DNA from: DASRHY01 sp035650275
Lineage (GTDB): Bacteria; Actinomycetota; Actinomycetes; Propionibacteriales; Kribbellaceae
Length of the DNA: 64,000 bases
Assembly: GCA_035650275.1 (NCBI GenBank)
Contig: DASRHY010000224.1
Coordinates: forward strand, 1 to 64,000
Reading direction: 5' to 3'
Shown: in pieces, positions 49,215 through 57,873 of the stretch
How positions within the stretch are numbered: position 1 is the stretch's first letter
How the letters are laid out: each line of letters opens with the position of its first letter
Position numbers and translations under genes: made by a program
Notes under the pieces: generated by a model
Told to the model about the DNA's origin: nothing
Database searches by the model: none
Seen by the model: only the letters and a program-made list of their open reading frames with translations

Positions 49215-50517
49215 CGGGCACCGTCTCCCGCTGTTCGGCTCGCTTCTCCCTCGCGGCCTCGGACTGCTGCTGGATGCCGACCGAGATCGCCTGGTCGAAC
49301 GCGGCGGCGAGCAGCGCGATCCGCAGCGGCTCGAAGATCGCGCTGCCGGCCAGGTCGACGACGTTGGTCCAGAGCACGGTCCAACTGTTGCCCCGGTCAC
49401 CGATCCAGTGCGTGATGCCGGTGTAGAACCACTGGTAGGCCACATCGTGCAGCGAGTAGACGACGCAGACCACTCCGAGGAACACGGGGCCGACCCGGAC
49501 CAGCAGCCGGAACGCGTTCAGGGTCGGGATGAACTTCTCCTTCAGCCCGCCGAGGACGAGGTCGGGCGCCTTGCCGGCGATGGCGGCGGCGCGGCCCTGG
49601 GACGCACTGGACTGGGTGCCGATGCGGGATTCCAGCCGGGTGCCGCGCACGAAACTGCCGGCCGAAAGGGCACGGTGCCCGAACACGACAGTGGTGATCG
49701 CCAGCCAGGTCAGCGGGTCCGCGACGCCTTCCTTGAACAGCGGCCAGAGCGTCTCGTGGAAGACGCCCCACAGGAACTCCAGGCCGTCCGGGATCGGGAT
49801 CGAGATGCCCGCGAACCATTCCGTGAGCGATTCCCACCGGTCGGTGGTGAAGAACCAGGCCTCCCGGCCCTCGATCCAGTTCTTCGCCGTCGAGATGGCC
49901 GGCGGCGTGACGATCACGACCAGCAACGCGAAGAACGCCTCGACCCAGACCTGCGTCAGCTTGACCGACCGGCTCGGCCACCGATCGTCCACGCCCTCGG
50001 CCAGCCTCCGCAGCACCAGAAGTACGGCGATCGCCGGGAGGTACGCCTTCCACGCGCCACCGCCGAGCTTGAACGGGTGTTCGAAGCTGCCCTCGCTCGA
50101 GAGATAGAAGCCGGCATAGATGTCGAGCCGGGCGTCCAGGATCCCCCACGCGGACCAGACCGCGATCAACGGCAGGAGAGTGATCGACAGGAGCTCCAGA
50201 AGCCGCTGCTGGGTGGGGTCGGTGGTCTCGCCCGGCCCGGCTGCCGCATCCCGCCAGCGGTACAGCGAGCCCGCGATCGTGCGGATCATGCCGACGACGG
50301 CGACCAACTGTGCCAGCACACCCGCACTGAACAGGCCGATCGCGAAGTTCTTGTGCTGGTGCACCTGCAGCCAGATCGCGCCCTGCGTCGCGAGCATGAA
50401 GGCGATGTACCCGGCCAGGAACCAGGTCAGCAAGGGCACCAGGTTCTTCCACCAGAGCCGGAACATGTCTCCGATCAGGCGGACGATCTCGGTGAAGGCC
50501 TCGGCGATCGTGTGCAT
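49204..50517 (-). CDS. Polytopic membrane protein of unknown function
   Basis: This 437-residue product has eight or more predicted helices (LVPLLTWFLAGYIAFMLA, LSITLLPLIAVWSAWGI, AYLPAIAVLLVLRRL, FFALLVVIVTPP, VGPVFLGVVCVVYSL) and a charged C-terminus (QQQSEAAREKRAEQRE). It converges on the three-gene exported cluster with an 11-base overlap, and this close packing suggests that they may have moved or been selected together. I recognise no family or active-site motif. Confidence 0.75.
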   Translation of the reverse strand: MHTIAEAFTEIVRLIGDMFRLWWKNLVPLLTWFLAGYIAFMLATQGAIWLQVHQHKNFAIGLFSAGVLAQLVAVVGMIRTIAGSLYRWRDAAAGPGETTDPTQQRLLELLSITLLPLIAVWSAWGILDARLDIYAGFYLSSEGSFEHPFKLGGGAWKAYLPAIAVLLVLRRLAEGVDDRWPSRSVKLTQVWVEAFFALLVVIVTPPAISTAKNWIEGREAWFFTTDRWESLTEWFAGISIPIPDGLEFLWGVFHETLWPLFKEGVADPLTWLAITTVVFGHRALSAGSFVRGTRLESRIGTQSSASQGRAAAIAGKAPDLVLGGLKEKFIPTLNAFRLLVRVGPVFLGVVCVVYSLHDVAYQWFYTGITHWIGDRGNSWTVLWTNVVDLAGSAIFEPLRIALLAAAFDQAISVGIQQQSEAAREKRAEQRETVPATA

Positions 50518-50548
50518 CGCGCCCGATCGTAGGGCACCGTCCGGGTCT

Positions 50549-51091
50549 TCAGCCGTACGTGTCGCGCGGTCCGCGGCCGCCGCGCACGGTACGCGGACCC
50601 TTCCGCCAGGTCGGGGCGTTCGGGCCGATCACGATCACCCTGGTGACGGTGCCGTCGCCGAGCTCGGCGTTCAGCCTGCGGACCAGGTCGGGCGCGAGCA
50701 TCCGGACCTGGGTCGCCCACGCGGTCGAGTCGGTCCGCACGGTGAGCTCGGTGTCGGCGTACCGCTCCGGCACGCAGTGCTGAGCCACCTCCGGCCCGAC
50801 GATCGCCGGCCAGCGTGCCATCACCCCGTGCACGGCGACGTCGACCTCCCAGCCCTGGTCACGCAGCAGCCGGCCGATCGTGTCGTTCAGCAGCTGCGGG
50901 TCCCGGTCGTCCGGCCGCGCTCCGCTCACCCTCGGCTCTGTAGTGCCCCCGGTCGAGCGCTTCCGTCGTACGACCCGACCAGGACGCGCCGGCCGTCCCT
51001 TCATCCCCTTCAGCCGGCCGGCCAGCGACCGCGCCAGGTCGATCCCCTGCGGGTCGTGAGCCTCCTGCTGCGGTTCCGGCTGCTCAGGCAC
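50549..51091 (-). CDS. DUF721 family protein (DciA-like)
   Basis: This 180-residue protein has a basic, disordered N-terminus and a DUF721 domain (LGRLLRDQGWEVDVAV-like region, ARWPAIVGPEVAQHCVPER, TELTVRTDSTAWATQVRML, VTRVIVIGP). DUF721/DciA proteins load or assist the replicative helicase in bacteria without DnaC. The gene follows recF with an 8-base overlap, the standard place in Actinobacteria. Confidence 0.9.
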   Translation of the reverse strand: MPEQPEPQQEAHDPQGIDLARSLAGRLKGMKGRPARPGRVVRRKRSTGGTTEPRVSGARPDDRDPQLLNDTIGRLLRDQGWEVDVAVHGVMARWPAIVGPEVAQHCVPERYADTELTVRTDSTAWATQVRMLAPDLVRRLNAELGDGTVTRVIVIGPNAPTWRKGPRTVRGGRGPRDTYG

Positions 51092-52223
51092 GGCGTACGG
51101 TCCCGTCGCCGACCTCGAAGCGGGTGCCGGTCAGCTCGGCCGGTACGTCGGCGGCGACCGCGGCGGTGACCAGCACCTGCTGAGCGGGGGAGACCAGCTC
51201 CGCGAGCCGGTCACGGCGCTGGCTGTCCAGCTCCGCGAACACGTCGTCCAGGATCAACACCGGCTCCGAACCGTCCGATCTCAGCAGCTCATACGACGCC
51301 AGCCGAAGCGCCAGCGCGAAAGACCACGCTTCACCGTGGCTCGCGTACCCCTTGGCCGGCAAGTCCCCGAGCCCGAGCAGTACGTCGTCGCGGTGCGGCC
51401 CGACCAGCGACACACCACGGTCGAGCTCGTCGGCCCGCTTCTCCTGCACCGCCACCAGCAGCGCCTCGGCGAGCTGGTCGCGTCCGCTGACACCGGGCAG
51501 CAGCGGCACCGAGGACTTGTAGTCCAGCCGCGCATGACCCTTGCCTTTGGCAACGGCATCGTACGACGCCGCGACCAGCGGGCGGATCGACTCCAGCAGC
51601 TCGAGCCGGGTCGCGAGCAGCTCCGAACCGGTCCGGGCCAGGTGGTCGTCCCACACCTCCAGCGTCCGCAGCGGGCCCTCACCGGAACCCGAGCGGCCCT
51701 GCCGGCGAGCCAGCGAGGCGCTGCGCAGCAAGGAGTTCCGTTGCTTCAGCACCCGGTCGTAGTCCTGCCGGACGCCGACCATCCGGGGCGACCGCAAGGT
51801 CAGCAGCTCGTCCAGGAACCGCCGGCGCTCCGACGGGTCGCCCTTCACCAGGGCCAGGTCCTCGGGCGCGAAGAGAACGGTGCGGAGCAGCCCGAGCACC
51901 TCGCGCGGACGCGACACGGGGGAGCGGTTCAGCCGGGCCCGGTTCGACTTGCCCGGGTTGATCTCGATCTCGATCACCAGGTCGCGGTCGGTGTCTGTGT
52001 GGATCTCGGTCCGCACCACCGCGCGGGTGGCGCCGGTCCGGACCAGCGGTGCATCACTGGCCACCCGGTGCGAGCCGTGCGTCGCGACATAGTGGATCGC
52101 CTCGACCAGGTTCGTCTTGCCCTGGCCGTTCGGGCCGACGAACGAGGTCACGCCCGGCTCCAGCGTGACCTCGACCTGCGGGTAGGAGCGGAAGTCGACC
52201 AGACCCAGAGCGGTGACGTGCAA
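51084..52223 (-). CDS. recF: DNA replication and repair protein RecF
   Basis: This 379-residue SMC-like ATPase loads RecA at gapped DNA. The Walker A is GPNGQGKTNLVEAIHY near residue 30, the signature region is KGYASHGEAWSFALALRLA, and the Walker B is PVLILDDVFAELDSQRRDRL. It overlaps the DUF721 gene and is 10 bases downstream of gnd. Confidence 0.95.
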   Translation of the reverse strand: MHVTALGLVDFRSYPQVEVTLEPGVTSFVGPNGQGKTNLVEAIHYVATHGSHRVASDAPLVRTGATRAVVRTEIHTDTDRDLVIEIEINPGKSNRARLNRSPVSRPREVLGLLRTVLFAPEDLALVKGDPSERRRFLDELLTLRSPRMVGVRQDYDRVLKQRNSLLRSASLARRQGRSGSGEGPLRTLEVWDDHLARTGSELLATRLELLESIRPLVAASYDAVAKGKGHARLDYKSSVPLLPGVSGRDQLAEALLVAVQEKRADELDRGVSLVGPHRDDVLLGLGDLPAKGYASHGEAWSFALALRLASYELLRSDGSEPVLILDDVFAELDSQRRDRLAELVSPAQQVLVTAAVAADVPAELTGTRFEVGDGTVRRA

Positions 52224-52233
52224 TGCGGCTCGA

Positions 52234-53178
52234 TCAGCCCCGGTCGGAGGGCCGCGGGCCCTTGGTGAGCGGCGTCCCAGGGCTCAGCTCGTCCTCGTGG
52301 TCCACCTTGACCGCGTGACCGCCGAACTGGTTGCGCATCGCCGCGATCGCCTTCATCGCCGGCGAGTCCTCCTGCCGGGACGCGAACCGCGCGAACAGCG
52401 AGGCCGCGATCGCCGGCACCGGGACCGCGTGGTCGATCGCCGCCTCGACGGTCCACCGGCCCTCGCCCGAGTCCTCGGCGTACCCCTTGAGCTGCTCCAG
52501 GTGCGGGTCGTTGTCCAGCGCGTTGCAGATCAGGTCGAGCAGCCAGGACCGGATCACCGTTCCCTCGCGCCAGGACTCGAACGCCTCCGGAACGTTCTGC
52601 ACCACGTCGGCCGCCTCGAGCAGCTCGTAGCCCTCGGCGTACGCCTGCATCATCGCGTACTCGATGCCGTTGTGGACCATCTTCGTGAAGTGCCCGGCTC
52701 CGACACCGCCGGCGTGCACGAACCCGAATTCGCCGTCGGGCTTGAGTGCGGTGAAGATCGGCATCAGCGTCTCGATGTCGCGCTGGTCGCCGCCGCACAT
52801 CAGCGCGTAGCCGTTCTCCAGCCCCCAGATGCCGCCGGAGACACCGCAGTCGACGAAGTGGATGCCCTTCCGGGCCAGCGTCTCCGCGCGCGGCTGGTCC
52901 TCGGTCCAGCGGGTGTTGCCGCCGTCGATCACGACGTCGCCCTCGCCGAGCAACCCGCTCAGCTCCTCGACCACCGGCTGGACGACGTGCACGGGGACCA
53001 TCACCCAGACCGCCTTCGGCTGGTCGGGCGCGGTCAGCTGGCTGACCAGGTCGGCCAGGTCCTTGGCGTCGGAGATCTCCTGGTTGGTGTCGAACCCGAC
53101 GACGGTGTGGCCCGCGCGGCGCAACCGCTCGCGCATGTTCCCACCCATCTTGCCGAGCCCGACGAGCCCGATCTCCAT
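52234..53178 (-). CDS. gnd: 6-phosphogluconate dehydrogenase, decarboxylating (short form)
   Basis: This 314-residue enzyme converts 6-phosphogluconate to ribulose-5-phosphate and CO2 with NAD(P)+. The Rossmann motif GLVGLGKMGGNM is at the start; catalytic blocks are VDCGVSGGIWGLENGYALM and HFTKMVHNGIEYAMMQAY with its Lys. The short length marks the GndA/YqeC-like type. The gene lies between dnaN and recF in many Actinobacteria, although it has no replication role. Confidence 0.95.
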   Translation of the reverse strand: MEIGLVGLGKMGGNMRERLRRAGHTVVGFDTNQEISDAKDLADLVSQLTAPDQPKAVWVMVPVHVVQPVVEELSGLLGEGDVVIDGGNTRWTEDQPRAETLARKGIHFVDCGVSGGIWGLENGYALMCGGDQRDIETLMPIFTALKPDGEFGFVHAGGVGAGHFTKMVHNGIEYAMMQAYAEGYELLEAADVVQNVPEAFESWREGTVIRSWLLDLICNALDNDPHLEQLKGYAEDSGEGRWTVEAAIDHAVPVPAIAASLFARFASRQEDSPAMKAIAAMRNQFGGHAVKVDHEDELSPGTPLTKGPRPSDRG

Positions 53179-53221
53179 ATCGGTGGTTCCCTTCTCTATC
53201 GGCCGCCCACTCCCTGAGCGC

Positions 53222-53297
53222 GATTGGACGCAGGTTTCAGGCTATGAGCAACCGGCGGCGAGCCGACCACGGACTGGGCTGAAACTTGCGTCCAATC
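53222..53297. repeat. 19 bp inverted repeat between dnaN and gnd
   Basis: The arms at 53,222-53,240 (GATTGGACGCAGGTTTCAG) and 53,279-53,297 are complementary apart from one G-T position that allows a wobble pair in RNA. The loop is 38 bases. It begins nine bases after the dnaN stop on the coding strand and could be a terminator or processing site. Confidence 0.7.
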
Positions 53298-53306
53298 CCG
53301 CCGTTC

Positions 53307-54452
53307 TCAGGAGTTGAGGCGGACGGGCATCAGGACGTAGCGAAAGTCGGTGACGGTGTCGCCGTCCAGCTCCGGCGCGCCGGTCAGCTCCGCCGGCTTG
53401 GTCGCCTGGGTGAACGCCAGGTGCGCGTACGGCGTGCCGATCGCGCCGAGCCCGTCGAGCAGGTACGTCGGGTTGAAGCCGACCGTGACCCCCTCACCGG
53501 TAACCTTCGCCTCCAGCGACTCCGACGCCTGCGCCTCGTCACCGCTGCCCGCGTCCAGCGTCACGGTGTCCTCGGCGAACGTCAGCCGGACCGGCGCGTT
53601 CCGCTCGGCGACCAGCGCGACCCGCTTGACCGCTTCGACCAGGTGCCCGGTCTCGATCCGCACCCGGGTCACGACCGCGTCGTCGCTCGGGATGATCTGC
53701 CGCACCTTCGGGAACTCGCCGTCCAGCAGCCGGGTGGTGGCGCGGCGGTGCCCGCCGCTGACCTCGCCCTCGAAGCCGACCAGGCCCTCACCGGTACCCG
53801 TACCGGCCAGCGAGATGATGATGTCGGTCCCGGTCATCGCCTTCGCGGTCTCGGCCAGCACCCGGGCCGGCACCAGCGCGGCCGCCGAGGCGTCCGGCGA
53901 CTGCGGGTTCCACTCCAGCTCGCGCACCGCGAGCCGGTACCGGTCGGTGGCGAGCAGCGAGATCCGGGAGCCCTCGATCTCCACCCGGACACCGGTCAGC
54001 ACCGGCAGCGTGTCTTCGCGGCCGGCGGCCGTCACGACCTGGGACACCGCCTGGGCGAACACGTCGCTCGGCACCGTGCCGGCCGCGGCCGGCATGTCCG
54101 GCAGAGCCGGGTACTCGTCGGTGGGCAGAGTCTGCAGCGTGAACCGGGACGTGCCGCAGGTGACCTGCGCCTTGGCGCCGTCCACACTCACGTCAACCGG
54201 AAGGTCGGGCAGGCTGCGGGAGATGTCAGCGACCAGCCGACCGGACACCAGGCAGCGGCCGGTGTCGGCCACCTGTGCCGGCACGGTCACCCGCACCGAT
54301 GTCTCGTAGTCGAAGCCGGACAGCGTGATCTGCCCTTCGTCGGCTTCGATCAGGAGTCCCGCAAGGATCGGGACACTCGGACGACTGGGCAAGCTGCGCG
54401 CGGCCCAGGCCACCGACTCGGCCAGTACGTCGCGCTCGACGCGAAACTTCAC
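53307..54452 (-). CDS. dnaN: DNA polymerase III beta subunit (sliding clamp)
   Basis: This 381-residue clamp forms a dimeric ring that holds the polymerase on DNA. Family landmarks are MKFRVERDVLAESVAWAAR, GLLIEADEGQITLSGFDYE, FTLQTLPTDEYPALPDMP, and the C-terminal DFRYVLMPVRLN. The start is GTG. It lies across the origin from dnaA and reads in the same direction. Confidence 0.97.
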   Translation of the reverse strand: MKFRVERDVLAESVAWAARSLPSRPSVPILAGLLIEADEGQITLSGFDYETSVRVTVPAQVADTGRCLVSGRLVADISRSLPDLPVDVSVDGAKAQVTCGTSRFTLQTLPTDEYPALPDMPAAAGTVPSDVFAQAVSQVVTAAGREDTLPVLTGVRVEIEGSRISLLATDRYRLAVRELEWNPQSPDASAAALVPARVLAETAKAMTGTDIIISLAGTGTGEGLVGFEGEVSGGHRRATTRLLDGEFPKVRQIIPSDDAVVTRVRIETGHLVEAVKRVALVAERNAPVRLTFAEDTVTLDAGSGDEAQASESLEAKVTGEGVTVGFNPTYLLDGLGAIGTPYAHLAFTQATKPAELTGAPELDGDTVTDFRYVLMPVRLNS

Positions 54453-54873
54453 CGCTGGACGCCTCCTGATTCAACTGTGTGCTGCTGTGATCCTGCCACG
54501 CGGTCTCCTACGTCGTCTGCGGGGTACGCGAGAACCGCCCAGAACGCGCGCAGAACGTCGTAATCCCCAGGCCGGGTGGGCAGAGAGGTTTGTGGAGTTA
54601 CAGGTATCTATAGATCTCATCGGGTTCTTCACACCGGTGGAAACTGTGGACAAGTCAAGAACCTGCAGGTCAGCGGGAAGATCGGCCTGGGCATACCGTG
54701 TGGACGAGGCTACGGGACCGCGGGGACAGCTGTTGACGGCCGTCGGCGTACGACGTGTTGTTCCACAAGTTCCCACAATGCGTCCACCGGGCGGTCCCCA
54801 GATTTCCACAGGTGTATCCCCAGCCTGTGTGATTTGCGAGATCGGCCTGTATCTCTGTGTTGTCACGGTGCGG
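54453..54873. other. oriC: Chromosomal replication origin (oriC), dnaA-dnaN gap
   Basis: The gap of about 420 bases is the standard actinobacterial origin site. It contains a perfect TTGTCCACA box (54,645-54,653, reverse), TCGTCCACA (54,699-54,707, reverse), and weaker boxes TGTGGAGTT (54,591-54,599), TGTTCCACA (54,759-54,767), ATTTCCACA (54,802-54,810). A run of relatively AT-rich sequence (about 54,585-54,635, with TATCTATAGAT) is a candidate unwinding element. The dnaN promoter should also be here. Confidence 0.85.
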
Positions 54874-56436
54874 TCACTGCTGCTTGGCCTGGTGCTTGAT
54901 CCGGTTCGTCAGCTCGGTGACCTGGTTGAAGACGCTGCGCCGCTCGGACATCAACTGCCGGATCTTCCGCTCCGCGTGCATCACGGTGGTGTGGTCGCGG
55001 CCGCCGAACTGCTGGCCGATCTTCGGCAGGCTGAGGTCGGTCAGCTCGCGGCAGAGGTACATCGCGATCTGGCGAGCGGTGACCAGCACCCGGCTGCGAC
55101 TGGATCCGGACAGGTCGTCCAGCGAAAGCCCGAAGTACGACGCGGTCTGGCCCATGATCATCGCGGCGGTGACCTCGGGCTTGCTGCCCTCGGGGATCAG
55201 GTCCTTGAGCACGATCTCGGCCAGGCTGAGATCGACCGGCTGCCGGTTCAGGCTGGCGAACGCGGTGACCCGGATCAGTGCGCCCTCGAGCTCACGGATG
55301 TTGGTCTGCACCTTGCTGGCGATGAACTCGAGCACCTCCGGCGGTGCGGTGAGCCGTTCGGTGGCGGCCTTCTTCCGCAGGATCGCGATCCGGGTCTCGA
55401 GGTCGGGCGGCTGGATGTCGGTGATCAGGCCCCACTCGAACCGGTTGCGGAGCCGGTCCTCCAGCGCCTCCAGCCGCTTCGGCGCGCGGTCGGAGCTGAT
55501 CACGATCTGCTTGTTCGCGTTGTGGAGGGTGTTGAAGGTGTGGAAGAACTCCTCCTGCGTCTGGATCTTGCCCTCGAGGAACTGGATGTCGTCGATCAGC
55601 AGGACGTCGACGTCGCGATAGCGGCGCTGGAACTGCGCGGCCTTGTCGTCGCGGATCGCGTTGATGAAGTCGTTGGTGAACTCCTCGCTGGACACGTACC
55701 GGACCCGGGCGCCGCTGTAGAGACTGCGGACGTAGTGGCCGATCGCATGCAGCAGGTGGGTCTTGCCCAGACCGGAGTCGCCGTAGATCAGCTGCGGGTT
55801 GTAGGCCTTGCCGGGTGCCTCCGCGACCGCGACAGCAGCGGCGTGCGCGAACCGGTTCGATGACCCGATGACGAAGGTCTCGAAGGTGTACTTGGGGTTC
55901 AGCCTGGCCTCGGGCTGGTCCGAGACCGCGCCGGCGGCGGTCGGACTGGAGGGCTGGCCGGTCGGCAGGGGCGGCTGGGTCGCGGCCGGGATCTGCAGGG
56001 TCGGCTGATCGAGCGGTGTCGGACCGGCGGCCGGCTGGTCGCCACGGAACTGCTCTACCGGGCCAACGCCGGCTTGCGAGCCGGGCTGGGCTGCTGACAG
56101 GGACGCCGTCTGGTCCCCCGGCCGGGAGCCGGAGGCGGCGGCCGACGCGGCGTCGGGGTCGAGCGACGGGTCGACCGTGACGGCGATCCGGATGTCGCGG
56201 CCGAACGCCTCGGTGAGGATTCGCTCCAGATCCGGACGGAGCCTGGTCTCGAGCTGGCCGCGGGTGAAGTCGTCGGGGACCGCGACGATGGCGGTGCTCT
56301 CGTGCAGGGTGACCGGCTTGGAGTTCGTCAGCCAGGCGCGCTGGTTCGACGGCAGTCCGCCGAGCACCCGGGCCCAGGCCTGTGTGAGGTCGTTGACGCT
56401 CGCTGTGCCACCGGCTGGAACGGAGTCCTCGGCCAC
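54874..56436 (-). CDS. dnaA: Chromosomal replication initiator protein DnaA
   Basis: This 520-residue AAA+ protein opens the origin. Domain I is at residues 12-90 (VNDLTQAWARVLGGLP to IRIAVTV), then a Pro/Gln-rich linker of about 90 residues (domain II), the AAA+ core with Walker A GDSGLGKT (219-226) and LLIDDIQFLEGK, and the DNA-binding domain IV with GGRDHTTVMHAERKI. I chose GTG 56,436, which has GGGGAG about seven bases upstream and starts right before domain I. An open frame continues to 56,673, but the added residues show no domain I character. Confidence 0.96.
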   Translation of the reverse strand: MAEDSVPAGGTASVNDLTQAWARVLGGLPSNQRAWLTNSKPVTLHESTAIVAVPDDFTRGQLETRLRPDLERILTEAFGRDIRIAVTVDPSLDPDAASAAASGSRPGDQTASLSAAQPGSQAGVGPVEQFRGDQPAAGPTPLDQPTLQIPAATQPPLPTGQPSSPTAAGAVSDQPEARLNPKYTFETFVIGSSNRFAHAAAVAVAEAPGKAYNPQLIYGDSGLGKTHLLHAIGHYVRSLYSGARVRYVSSEEFTNDFINAIRDDKAAQFQRRYRDVDVLLIDDIQFLEGKIQTQEEFFHTFNTLHNANKQIVISSDRAPKRLEALEDRLRNRFEWGLITDIQPPDLETRIAILRKKAATERLTAPPEVLEFIASKVQTNIRELEGALIRVTAFASLNRQPVDLSLAEIVLKDLIPEGSKPEVTAAMIMGQTASYFGLSLDDLSGSSRSRVLVTARQIAMYLCRELTDLSLPKIGQQFGGRDHTTVMHAERKIRQLMSERRSVFNQVTELTNRIKHQAKQQ

Positions 56437-57037
56437 CAGATGCTCCCCGATTCGATCGCTGCCGTGGCCGGTGCCGCGAGGGGCAAGCGACCTTCTGCCC
56501 CGCCGTCCGACCGCCTTCTGCCCGGCTGGACCAGCCCGGTCGTTCCGCGGTTGCGTTGTCTCCCGCCTGTCCAGGTCTTCCACATGGTTGTCCACAGATG
56601 TGAACGAAACCGTGGTCGGTTGGATACGCGCAGTGGGCGGACGACTTGAGTTGTGAGGGGCCGACGCTAACAAGGTGAAGCCTGGACCATCAAGCCATCA
56701 TCCACAGGCTTGGGGTCACATTTGGGGGCAACCTTCGGCGTGTCGACTTGACGGTACTGAGAGTGCCTGCGCGCTGACTACGAGGGGTCGGATGAGGGAC
56801 GCACTCGGCGTCCGCTCAGGCGGTACTGAACCTGGTCGGTTTGACCCGGCATCGGGCCGCCCCGTACCGTGGATCGGTCGGTGTTGAGCCGGCCGTTTCG
56901 TGCTGCGCTCGGAGAGGGACCCGTTTCTCGACGATGCAGACCCTAGTTCCAGCGGCGGGTCCACCCCTGTGGATCTGTCGGCCCCAGTCAGACATCAGTC
57001 AGACATCTGTCTCGAGACACGTACCGGAGTCATTCCA
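56437..57037. promoter_or_regulatory. dnaA-rpmH intergenic region with DnaA boxes
   Basis: The 600 bases contain no supported gene and should hold the divergent promoters of dnaA and rpmH. DnaA boxes are a perfect TTGTCCACA at 56,588-56,596, TCATCCACA (one mismatch) at 56,698-56,706, and weaker ones at 56,576-56,584 and 56,968-56,976. A direct repeat CAGTCAGACAT occurs twice shortly before rpmH. DnaA autoregulation is likely. No clear -35/-10 pair was found on either strand. Confidence 0.6.
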
Positions 57038-57175
57038 GTGAGCAAGCGGACGTTCCAGCCGAACAACCGTCGCCGGCACAAGAAGCACGGATTCCGTCTT
57101 CGGATGCGCACCCGCGCCGGCCGCGCGATCCTCGCCGCTCGCCGCGGCAAAGGTCGTCAGCGACTCGCGGCCTGA
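57038..57175 (+). CDS. rpmH: 50S ribosomal protein L34
   Basis: The 45-residue protein is SKRTFQPNNRRRHKKHGFRL and so on to GRQRLAA, the classical L34 sequence. The GTG start at 57,038 has GGAG eight bases upstream. It is the first gene of the rpmH-rnpA-yidD-yidC group. Confidence 0.98.
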   Translation: MSKRTFQPNNRRRHKKHGFRLRMRTRAGRAILAARRGKGRQRLAA

Positions 57176-57214
57176 GCCCGTCGGTCCTGATACCGCGGCA
57201 CCGGTGACCGTACC

Positions 57215-57571
57215 GTGCTTCCGTCGTCGAACCGGCTCCGCCGGTCCGACGATTTCCAGCGCGCCGTACGACTGGGCCGGCGCACCGGCCGGCGTACCGT
57301 CGTACTCCATCTGCTCCTCCCGGCCCCAGGTGGCGGCGCAGCCGCTGACCCCGCTCGCGTCGGTTTCGTGGTGAGCAAGGCGGTGGGCGGTGCGGTGCAA
57401 CGCAACAAAGTCCACCGTCGGCTGCGCGCTGTGATGGCGGCGCAGCTCGCCGAGCTGCCGGCCGGTTCACTGGCCGTGGTGCGAGCCCTGCCGGCCGCGT
57501 CCGGCGCGTCCTACGACGATCTGCAGGCCGATGTCACCGCCGGCCTCCGACGGCTGCTGGACGCGCGATGA
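57215..57571 (+). CDS. rnpA: Ribonuclease P protein component
   Basis: This 118-residue protein assists RNase P RNA in removing 5' leaders from tRNA precursors. It shows NRLRRSDDFQRAVRLGRR and GFVVSKAVGGAVQRNKVHRRLR; the usual RNR motif appears here as RNKVHRR. GTG start at 57,215. The stop overlaps the yidD start as ATGA. Confidence 0.95.
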   Translation: MLPSSNRLRRSDDFQRAVRLGRRTGRRTVVLHLLLPAPGGGAAADPARVGFVVSKAVGGAVQRNKVHRRLRAVMAAQLAELPAGSLAVVRALPAASGASYDDLQADVTAGLRRLLDAR

Positions 57572-57873
57572 AGTATCTGCTGATCGGCTTCCTCAAGCTC
57601 TACCGGCGGTTCGTCAGCCCGATGTACGGACAGGTGTGCCGGTTCTACCCGTCCTGTTCTGCCTATGCGCTGGAAGCGGTGCAGCTGCACGGTGCGATGC
57701 GCGGTAGCTGGCTCGCGGCGAGGAGACTCGCGCGCTGCCACCCGTGGAACCCCGGCGGCTACGATCCCGTTCCTCCGGTGACCAAAGACGTTGTCGACGA
57801 GCCCCAGGGTGATGTCGACGCCGCCAACCGCTCGGCTGACACCCCGGCCGGGCCCTTGCAGCGAGGTGCATGA
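57568..57873 (+). CDS. yidD: Membrane protein insertion efficiency factor YidD
   Basis: This 101-residue protein has the family core LKLYRRFVSPMYGQVCRFYP, SCSAYALEAVQLHGAMRGSW and CHPWNPGGYDPVP, with three conserved Cys residues. YidD assists YidC-mediated insertion. The last 25 residues are variable. It is directly followed by yidC with no gap. Confidence 0.95.
   Translation: MKYLLIGFLKLYRRFVSPMYGQVCRFYPSCSAYALEAVQLHGAMRGSWLAARRLARCHPWNPGGYDPVPPVTKDVVDEPQGDVDAANRSADTPAGPLQRGA

Noticed and set aside
54874..56673. DnaA starting at 56,673
   Set aside because: The added 79 residues lack domain I features, include DnaA-box DNA, and the GTG at 56,436 has a better ribosome site and location.
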